Positions 8,325 to 13,131 of a stretch of DNA of 14,747 bases are shown here, one piece after another. Location: assembly GCA_041908585.1 (NCBI GenBank), contig JAYRFB010000203.1, positions 1-14,747 of the forward strand. Direction: 5' to 3'. Positions within the stretch are counted from its first letter, which is position 1, and every line of letters begins with the position of its first letter. Under the pieces are notes generated by a model. The model was not told where the DNA came from and ran no database searches. It was given only the letters and a program-made list of their open reading frames with translations. The translations under genes were made by a program, and so were the position numbers. Origin of the DNA: CAINDZ01 sp041908585. Lineage in GTDB: Bacteria > Krumholzibacteriota > Krumholzibacteriia > LZORAL124-64-63.

Positions 8325-8351
8325 CCGCGGGCATTCTGCAATGCCCTGCGG
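8325..8351 (-). repeat. Stem-loop in the leader of the peptidase gene
   Basis: GGGCATT (8329-8335) pairs with AATGCCC (8340-8346) around a four-base loop. Four further pairs (8325-8328 with 8348-8351) extend it, with one bulged T. It sits about 37 bases upstream of the peptidase ATG in its presumed 5' leader. It could modulate mRNA stability or translation; no known riboswitch is recognised. No convincing promoter for the peptidase was found upstream. Confidence 0.4.
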
Positions 8352-8424
8352 CTTCGGGCCCGGCCTGTCGCCGGACGCGGCAAGAAGCGGTCCCGGCGGC
8401 GCCCCCGGACCGCGCCGCGGCACC

Positions 8425-8453
8425 TTGACGCCGCCCGCGGCCGTGGCGATCAT
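8425..8453 (+). promoter_or_regulatory. Candidate sigma70-like promoter for the P-loop gene
   Basis: TTGACG (8425-8430, five of six consensus bases) is followed after exactly 17 bases by GATCAT (8448-8453, four of six). Transcription would start near 8460 and give a leader of about 40 bases before the ATG at 8499. It is the best-looking promoter in the window. Confidence 0.5.
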
Positions 8454-8498
8454 CCGGGGGTTCATCGTCACGACCGAACCCCAGCGCGAGGTCACGCC

Positions 8499-9509
8499 AT
8501 GCCCGGCCACACCGATCAGCCCGGCCACATCGATCAGCCCCGCCATATCGACACCCTCCTGCTGCTGGCCCTGCCCGCCAGCGGCAAGTCCGAGGCGCGT
8601 CGCTACCTGGCCAGCCTGACACCCGCCCAGTGCCACGAGCAGTTCGGCATCGGCCAGACGGTCCAGCTGGACGACTTCCCGTACGTCCACATCATGCGCC
8701 GCGTCAGCGACGAGCTGACCGCCCGCGGCCACCAGGGGCTGTTCTTCGTCTCGCCGGCCCTGCCGTTCCGCAACCCCATCGACTGGCTGACCCTGATCGA
8801 GCTGGTCAACGAGGACTACGACGACCTGGTCAACCGGAACCGCCCGGCGCCCGCTTCGGCCTCGCTGTGGCTGTTCGACCGGATCGACGCGGCTCGCGTG
8901 CGGGCCGGCGGCCAGCCCGCCCTGGCGACGCTGCCGGAGGCGCTGCGCAGGGAGATCGCGGCCCCGATCGAGAAGGAGGCCCGCAAGCTCCTGGACGACA
9001 AGGTGCGCGAGGTGCCCGACACCCTCGAGGGCAAGACGGTGGTCATCGAGTTCGCGCGTGGCTGCGCCGACGGCCAGGCGATGCCGATCCCCCACCCGTA
9101 CGGCTACCGTGCCAGCCTCGCGCAGTTGAGCCCGGCCATCCTGGCCAAGGCCAGCATCCTCTACATCTGGGTGACGCCGGAGGAATCGCGCCGCAAGAAC
9201 GCGGCGCGGACCGACCCGAACGACCCCGGCAGCATCCTGCACCACGGCGTGCCGCTGGCCGTGATGTACGCCGACTACGGCTGCGACGACATGGCCTGGC
9301 TGCTGGAGACCTCGGGCAGGGCCGACGCGGTCAAGGTCGAGCGGGAAGGCCGCAGCTTCCACCTGCCGCTCGGGCGCTTCGACAACCGGGTGGACAAGAC
9401 GTCGTTCATCCGCGAGGACCCGGCGCGATGGTCGGCCGCCGACGTCGCCGCGCTGCAGAAAGGCATGCGCGAGGCCTTCGACCAGCTGGCGCACGGCCGC
9501 CGCGGCTGA
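8499..9509 (+). CDS. P-loop NTPase/kinase-like protein of unknown substrate
   Basis: I do not recognise a named family for this 336-residue protein. After a short repeated N terminus, the strand TLLLLALPASGKSE (19-32) is a Walker A P-loop (A24-S31, GKS). An acidic LDDFPY follows about 30 residues later, where small-molecule kinases often have a catalytic or Mg-binding acidic residue. Further on, a strand (VVIEFARGC) and YIWVTPEESRRKNAARTD look like the core strand and basic lid segment of a nucleotide or sugar kinase fold. No signal peptide or membrane span is visible, so it is probably cytoplasmic. ATG at 8499 is preferred because GAGG (8488-8491) lies seven bases upstream and a promoter precedes it. 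It stands alone, divergent from the peptidase and convergent with the transporter. The kinase-like role is inferred from motifs only. Confidence 0.85.
   Translation: MPGHTDQPGHIDQPRHIDTLLLLALPASGKSEARRYLASLTPAQCHEQFGIGQTVQLDDFPYVHIMRRVSDELTARGHQGLFFVSPALPFRNPIDWLTLIELVNEDYDDLVNRNRPAPASASLWLFDRIDAARVRAGGQPALATLPEALRREIAAPIEKEARKLLDDKVREVPDTLEGKTVVIEFARGCADGQAMPIPHPYGYRASLAQLSPAILAKASILYIWVTPEESRRKNAARTDPNDPGSILHHGVPLAVMYADYGCDDMAWLLETSGRADAVKVEREGRSFHLPLGRFDNRVDKTSFIREDPARWSAADVAALQKGMREAFDQLAHGRRG
8505..8558 (+). repeat. Three 18-base tandem units inside the start of the P-loop gene
   Basis: Units at 8505-8522 and 8523-8540 differ at one base (GGCCACACCGATCAGCCC and the form with ATCGAT). 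A diverged third unit follows at 8541-8558. In frame they encode GHTDQP, GHIDQP and RHIDTL just before the P-loop strand. Recent slippage is a likely origin. Confidence 0.8.
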
Positions 9510-9548
9510 GCCGGCGACCGTCTCGCGGCCCCGGCCCGCAACGCGAAC

Positions 9549-9578
9549 GCGCGGCGCCTCCCGATGGAGGCGCCGCGC
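9549..9578. terminator. Perfect 13-bp hairpin between convergent genes
   Basis: GCGCGGCGCCTCC (9549-9561) is the exact reverse complement of 9566-9578, with the loop CGAT. It lies 40 bases after the P-loop stop codon and 25 bases beyond the stop of the oncoming transporter gene, so it could end both transcripts. No T-tract flanks either side, so it may depend on stem strength or Rho. Confidence 0.6.
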
Positions 9579-9602
9579 TGCGTCATCCCGGCAACGGCCC
9601 GC

Positions 9603-10865
9603 TCAGGCCAGCCAGCGCACCCAGGCCCAGGCCAGGCCGAATCCCACGAGGAACAGGAAGCCGAACCCCGACAGCGCGACCAGCCCGCGCCCGGGCCGCA
9701 TTTCCGGCGCGATGTGCGGCAGCCTGACGACGCGGAAGTTCAGCACCGCGACCAGCGGCGCCGTCAGGAACGCGAGGACCGTCACGAAGTCGACCAGCGC
9801 CTTCATCGTCCCCATCAGCCGGCCGATGATCAGCAGCGCCATCGCCGCCAGGATCAGCATCAGGCCGCCGGCCTGGCGGCGCCCCCAGGGCCGGCCTGCC
9901 CGGGACAGCAGCCCGAGTCCGCCCGCCAGCGTCCGCGCATAGCCGTCGAGCACCGTGACCGTCGTCGAGAACATGGTGATGAACGCCGCCGTCGCGATCA
10001 GCCAGCGGCTCCACTGGCCCAGCGTCGCCGCGTACATGTCGATCAGCTGGCGCGAGAAGGCCACGCCGCTGTCGGCGAAGCGCGCTCCGGTCCCGTACAT
10101 CACCAGGGCGCCGAAGGCGAGGAAGGTGAAGGCCGTCACGGTCGTGGCCAGGTAGCCGAGGTTGAAGTCCAGGCGCGCGGCTGCCAGCGTGCGCGGCACG
10201 CCCTCCTCCTTGTGCTTCTCGAGCACCCAGAGCGACGACCAGGCGCCGACGTCCAGCGGCGTCGGCATCCAGCCCATCAGGGCCAGCAGGAACGTCACGC
10301 CCCCCACGTCCCACAGGCGCGGCCGCACCCAGGCGGGGTCCCCGGCAGGGCCGTGCACGACGGCGACGACCACGCCGGTGATCGTCAGCGCCCCGAGCAC
10401 CAGCACCATGGCCTTCATCCCGGCATCGAGCAGCCGGAACTGGCCCAGCAGAAGCAGGGCAAGGCAGAAGCCGAGCAGCGCGGCGCTGAGCACGAACGGC
10501 GACGCCGTCACCCCCAGCAATGCCCCGGCCAGCCCCGCCGTGACGACCGTGACGGCGGCCAGCGTGATGAAGGCGCTTCCCACCACCACGAGCATGAACA
10601 GCACCAGCGCCCAGCGGCCCAGGCGGGCGTAGCCCTCCAGCAGGCTCTCGCCGGCGGCGACGGTGTAGCGGTGGGCGAACTCGAGGAACGGGTACTTGGC
10701 CACCAGGGCCAGGATGACGGCCCACAGCAGCAGCCAGCCGTAGTCCGCGCCGGCGCGCGTCGACTGCACCAGGTGCGAGACGCCGATCGCCGCGCCGGCG
10801 AAGAGGATTCCCGGCCCTACGGCCCGGAGCTGCTCGCGCAGCGGCGACTTCGCGACATCGCTCAC
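9603..10865 (-). CDS. Nramp-family-like membrane transporter with altered metal-site motifs
   Basis: This 420-residue protein has about eleven hydrophobic segments, as in Nramp (natural resistance-associated macrophage protein) divalent metal transporters of the LeuT fold. The N-terminal GPGILF, the following RAGADYG and the TM6 region MGWMPTP align with Nramp. At the TM1 unwound segment, however, the canonical DPGN is replaced by GVSH (residues 28-31). In TM6 the MPH motif is MPT (200-202), so the methionine is kept but the Asp, Asn and His are lost. Metal transport by the usual ligands is therefore doubtful; magnesium, another cation or another solute is possible. GTG at 10865 is chosen because GGAGG (10871-10875) lies five bases before it and it overlaps the mgtC-like stop codon as GTGA. 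This predicts translational coupling to the upstream gene. Confidence 0.88.
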   Translation of the reverse strand: MSDVAKSPLREQLRAVGPGILFAGAAIGVSHLVQSTRAGADYGWLLLWAVILALVAKYPFLEFAHRYTVAAGESLLEGYARLGRWALVLFMLVVVGSAFITLAAVTVVTAGLAGALLGVTASPFVLSAALLGFCLALLLLGQFRLLDAGMKAMVLVLGALTITGVVVAVVHGPAGDPAWVRPRLWDVGGVTFLLALMGWMPTPLDVGAWSSLWVLEKHKEEGVPRTLAAARLDFNLGYLATTVTAFTFLAFGALVMYGTGARFADSGVAFSRQLIDMYAATLGQWSRWLIATAAFITMFSTTVTVLDGYARTLAGGLGLLSRAGRPWGRRQAGGLMLILAAMALLIIGRLMGTMKALVDFVTVLAFLTAPLVAVLNFRVVRLPHIAPEMRPGRGLVALSGFGFLFLVGFGLAWAWVRWLA

Positions 10866-11557
10866 ATCCGCCTCCACTCGATGCGCCGGATCTCGAGCCC
10901 CGACTTCTCCAGGACGTCCAGCAGCGCGTGGGAGCGCTTGTCGGTCACGCCGCGGTGGAACAGGCGCAGCCCCAGCGTGATGCAGGTGGTCTGCGCCACG
11001 TAGTCCCGCTTGATGCCGCAGGAAAGGATCGTCAGGTTCTGCGCCTTCAGCAGCGCGATGATATCCGAGGCGCTGGTGCCGAGGGCCGTGGTGATCTCGA
11101 CCGTGCGGTAGTAGTCCTTCGGGTAGAGGCGCTCGAAGGCCTTGAGCACGACCAGGCCGACCAGCGCGAATCCCGTGGTCACCGCGGCGATCGCCGGGTA
11201 GCCCGCGCCCGCGGCCATGCCGACGCCGGCCACCATCCACAGGCAGGCCGAAGTCGTCAGGCCGCGCACCGTCGCCCGCTCCTTGATGATCACGCCGGCC
11301 CCCAGGAAGCCGATGCCCGCGATGACCTGCGCCGCGATGCGCCCCGGGTCCGACACGAACGTGCCGCCCTGGCCCGAGCGCGCGACGAGGATCGACAGCA
11401 CCATGAACACGGCCGACCCCAGGCTCACCAGCAGGTGCGTGCGCAGGCCGGCAGCCCGCCCGTGGATGTCGCGCTCCAGGCCGACCAGCCCACCCAGCAG
11501 GGCGGCCAGGCCCAGGCGGAGCGTGACTTCGGCCAGGTCGAGAGGTGCGGTTTGCAT
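10862..11557 (-). CDS. MgtC/SapB family membrane protein
   Basis: This 231-residue protein belongs to the MgtC/SapB family, linked to magnesium stress, acid stress and intracellular survival in pathogens; its molecular activity is still debated. The N-terminal half has about four to five membrane segments with the family signatures GLERD (26-30), AGLRTHLLVSLGSA (36-49) and AGIGFLGAGVI followed by VRGLTTSACLW. From about residue 147 the tail (YRTVEITTAL to the end) looks like the soluble ACT-like domain of longer MgtC members. ATG at 11557 has AGGAG (11564-11568) six bases upstream. The gene follows the thioesterase after 36 bases and overlaps the Nramp-like gene by four bases, so an operon is likely. 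A hairpin sits directly before its ribosome binding site. The symbol mgtC is withheld because orthology within this broad family is unproven. Confidence 0.93.
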   Translation of the reverse strand: MQTAPLDLAEVTLRLGLAALLGGLVGLERDIHGRAAGLRTHLLVSLGSAVFMVLSILVARSGQGGTFVSDPGRIAAQVIAGIGFLGAGVIIKERATVRGLTTSACLWMVAGVGMAAGAGYPAIAAVTTGFALVGLVVLKAFERLYPKDYYRTVEITTALGTSASDIIALLKAQNLTILSCGIKRDYVAQTTCITLGLRLFHRGVTDKRSHALLDVLEKSGLEIRRIEWRRM

Positions 11558-11571
11558 CGCGTGCTCCTAGA

Positions 11572-11590
11572 GGCGACGGCGTCCGTCGCC
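11572..11590 (-). repeat. Hairpin just upstream of the mgtC-like ribosome binding site
   Basis: GGCGACGG (11572-11579) and CCGTCGCC (11583-11590) form a perfect eight-bp stem with a three-base loop. It lies between the thioesterase stop codon (11594) and AGGAG of the mgtC-like gene (11564-11568), three bases from the latter. It could attenuate read-through, stabilise the mRNA or tune translation. There is no T-tract after it. Confidence 0.45.
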
Positions 11591-11593
11591 CGT

Positions 11594-12022
11594 TCAGCCG
11601 GCAGCCGGCTCCCCGTGCTCGCGGCGCCAGGCGGTGAAAGGCTCGTCGGCACGCCCCTCCAGGGGCAGCGCGCGACCGGTGCGGGTGTCGATGACGGCGA
11701 AGGTCACGTCGGCCTCGGCCAGCAGGCGCCCTCCCTCGGCCTCAAGGACCTCCTGCCGGAACACGCCGACCTTGGCGCCGAGCCGGAGGATGTCGCTGCG
11801 CACGAGCAGCAGCATGCCGGCCGGCGCCGGACGCCGGTAACGGATGTCGATGCCCGCCACGACGAAGCCGAAGCCGGCGGCCTGCCAGGCGGGCAGGTCC
11901 ATCACCGACTCGGCCCATCGCCAGCGGGCCTCCTCCAGCAGTTCCAGGTAGCGGGCGTTGTTCACGTGCCCGTAGTAGTCGCAGTGGTAGCCGCGCACGC
12001 GCACGGTCATCTCGTGGGACAT
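11594..12022 (-). CDS. Hotdog-fold acyl-CoA thioesterase (4HBT/FadM-like)
   Basis: This 142-residue protein is a single hotdog domain, the usual length for 4-hydroxybenzoyl-CoA thioesterase-like enzymes, which hydrolyse acyl-CoA or aryl-CoA thioesters in the cytoplasm. The family signature is clear at residues 15-27: CDYYGHVNNARYLE with catalytic-type Asp15, then LEEARWRW. A second strand pattern (IDIRYRRPAPAG) matches the YbgC/FadM core. ATG at 12022 is supported by AGGGAGGG at 12026-12033. It is the first gene of the probable operon thioesterase - mgtC-like - Nramp-like, with a promoter candidate about 50 bases upstream. Its natural substrate cannot be told from sequence, and its link to metal homeostasis is not obvious. 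Confidence 0.9.
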   Translation of the reverse strand: MSHEMTVRVRGYHCDYYGHVNNARYLELLEEARWRWAESVMDLPAWQAAGFGFVVAGIDIRYRRPAPAGMLLLVRSDILRLGAKVGVFRQEVLEAEGGRLLAEADVTFAVIDTRTGRALPLEGRADEPFTAWRREHGEPAAG

Positions 12023-12071
12023 GGGCCCTCCCTGGCCGGCGGCCCGGGCGAACGGGCCGTGGAAGCGGGCA

Positions 12072-12100
12072 ATGATGCAGCCCGCGAGCGCCCGCGTAAA
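12072..12100 (-). promoter_or_regulatory. Candidate sigma70-like promoter for the thioesterase-mgtC-Nramp operon
   Basis: On the minus strand, TTTACG (complement of 12095-12100) and CATCAT (complement of 12072-12077) are separated by 17 bases. Each matches consensus at four of six positions. The predicted start near 12065 leaves a leader of about 43 bases before the thioesterase ATG. Confidence 0.4.
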
Positions 12101-12124
12101 GCGGGGATCGCGGACTGAACACCA

Positions 12125-12142
12125 CGGCCGGCTCGGCGGCCG
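12125..12142 (-). terminator. Weak hairpin 3' of the PLP-enzyme gene
   Basis: CGGCCG at 12125-12130 and again at 12137-12142 can pair around a six-base loop, ten bases beyond the stop codon of the PLP-enzyme gene. The stem is short and no T-tract follows. It may separate this gene from the downstream thioesterase operon. Confidence 0.3.
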
Positions 12143-12151
12143 ACCCCGCCG

Positions 12152-13117
12152 TTACGGGAGTCCCGGCACCGGCGCCAGCCACGGCAGCCGGTCCAGGTCG
12201 ACGTTGCCGCCCGACAGGATGATGCCCACGCGGGCCCCCGCCAACTCGTCGCGCCCGGCCAGCGCCGCCGCCACGCCGATGGCGCCGGAAGGCTCGACCA
12301 CGAGCTTGGCGCGCTCGAACAGCAGCCGCATGGCCGCGATCACCGCCCGGTCGGTGACCGTCCAGACCGCGGCGACATGGCGGGCAATCAGCGGGAAGTT
12401 GCGTTCGCCCACCGAGGTCAGCAGGCCGTCGCAGACCGACCGCGGGTCCACCGCCGGCAGGCGCCGTCCCGCCGCCAGCGAGCGCGCCGTATCGTCGGCC
12501 CCGCTCGGCTCACAACCGACGATGCGCGTCGCGGGCGCGCAACCGGCCAGCGCCACCGCCGTCCCCGCCAGCAGGCCGCCGCCGCCCACCGGGCACAGGA
12601 CCCAGTCGAGGCCGGGCACCTCGGCGGCCAGTTCCAGCGCCGCCGTGCCCTGCCCGGCGATGATGCGCTCGTCGTCATACGGCGGCACGAAGACCGCGCC
12701 GGTCCGCGCGACAACCTCGCGCAGCGCCTGCTCGCGGGCAGCCAGGGTCGGCTCGCAGGGCACGATCTCGGCGCCGTAGCCGGCAACGGCGGCGCGCTTG
12801 ACCGCGGGCGCCGAGGTCGGCATCACGATCCAGGCGGGGATGCCACGCTGCCGTGCGGCCAGCGCCAGCGCCTGGGCATGGTTGCCCGAGGAATGGGTGG
12901 CCACGCCGCGCGCCGCCTCCGCCGCATCCAGCGACAGCACGGCGTTCGTGGCGCCGCGCGCCTTGAAGGCCCCCACCTTCTGGAAATTCTCGCACTTGAG
13001 GAAGAGGCGGGCGCCGCACAGTTCGTCCAGCGTCGAGCAGGTCACGACCGGCGTGCGGTGGATGTGCGGGGCGATGCGATCCGCCGCCGCGAGGACATCC
13101 GCGTAGCTCGGCGCCAT
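12152..13117 (-). CDS. PLP-dependent serine racemase / threonine dehydratase family enzyme
   Basis: This 321-residue fold-type II PLP enzyme would deaminate threonine or serine to the 2-oxo acid plus ammonia, or racemise serine. Key parts are visible: Schiff-base lysine K52 in FQKVGAFKARGA, SSGNHAQ at 76-82 (substrate and cofactor contacts), phosphate-binding PVGGGGLLAG with glycines 178-181, and SGGN at 302-305 with the Ser that contacts the pyridine nitrogen. The segment GCEPSGADD keeps the acidic residues that bind Mg or Ca in serine racemases. There is no C-terminal ACT regulatory domain, so it is the short catabolic/racemase form rather than biosynthetic IlvA. ATG at 13117 has a GAGGGAAGG ribosome site (13125-13133) that overlaps the stop codon of the upstream surface-protein gene, 14 bases away. 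Co-transcription is therefore likely. Dehydratase versus racemase cannot be settled by sequence alone. Confidence 0.93.
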   Translation of the reverse strand: MAPSYADVLAAADRIAPHIHRTPVVTCSTLDELCGARLFLKCENFQKVGAFKARGATNAVLSLDAAEAARGVATHSSGNHAQALALAARQRGIPAWIVMPTSAPAVKRAAVAGYGAEIVPCEPTLAAREQALREVVARTGAVFVPPYDDERIIAGQGTAALELAAEVPGLDWVLCPVGGGGLLAGTAVALAGCAPATRIVGCEPSGADDTARSLAAGRRLPAVDPRSVCDGLLTSVGERNFPLIARHVAAVWTVTDRAVIAAMRLLFERAKLVVEPSGAIGVAAALAGRDELAGARVGIILSGGNVDLDRLPWLAPVPGLP

Positions 13118-13131
13118 CGCCCCGCCTTCCC

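Noticed and set aside
8288..8383. Upstream start adding 32 codons to the peptidase
   Set aside because: The extra residues are basic and would bury the signal peptide. The inner ATG has a strong GGAGG six bases upstream.
8061..8498. Upstream start extending the P-loop protein by 146 codons
   Set aside because: The extension overlaps the peptidase gene on the other strand and is low complexity. The ATG at 8499 has a ribosome site and promoter.
9564..11003. Plus-strand open frame of 479 codons opposite the transporter and mgtC-like genes
   Set aside because: It is rich in Q, H, R and G with no domain signal, as expected for an antisense shadow of hydrophobic membrane-protein genes.
10866..11240. 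Longer start for the Nramp-like gene inside the mgtC-like gene
   Set aside because: The extension is antigenic-looking Arg/Gly/His-rich shadow of the mgtC frame. The GTG at 10865 has GGAGG at the right distance and starts just before the first membrane span.
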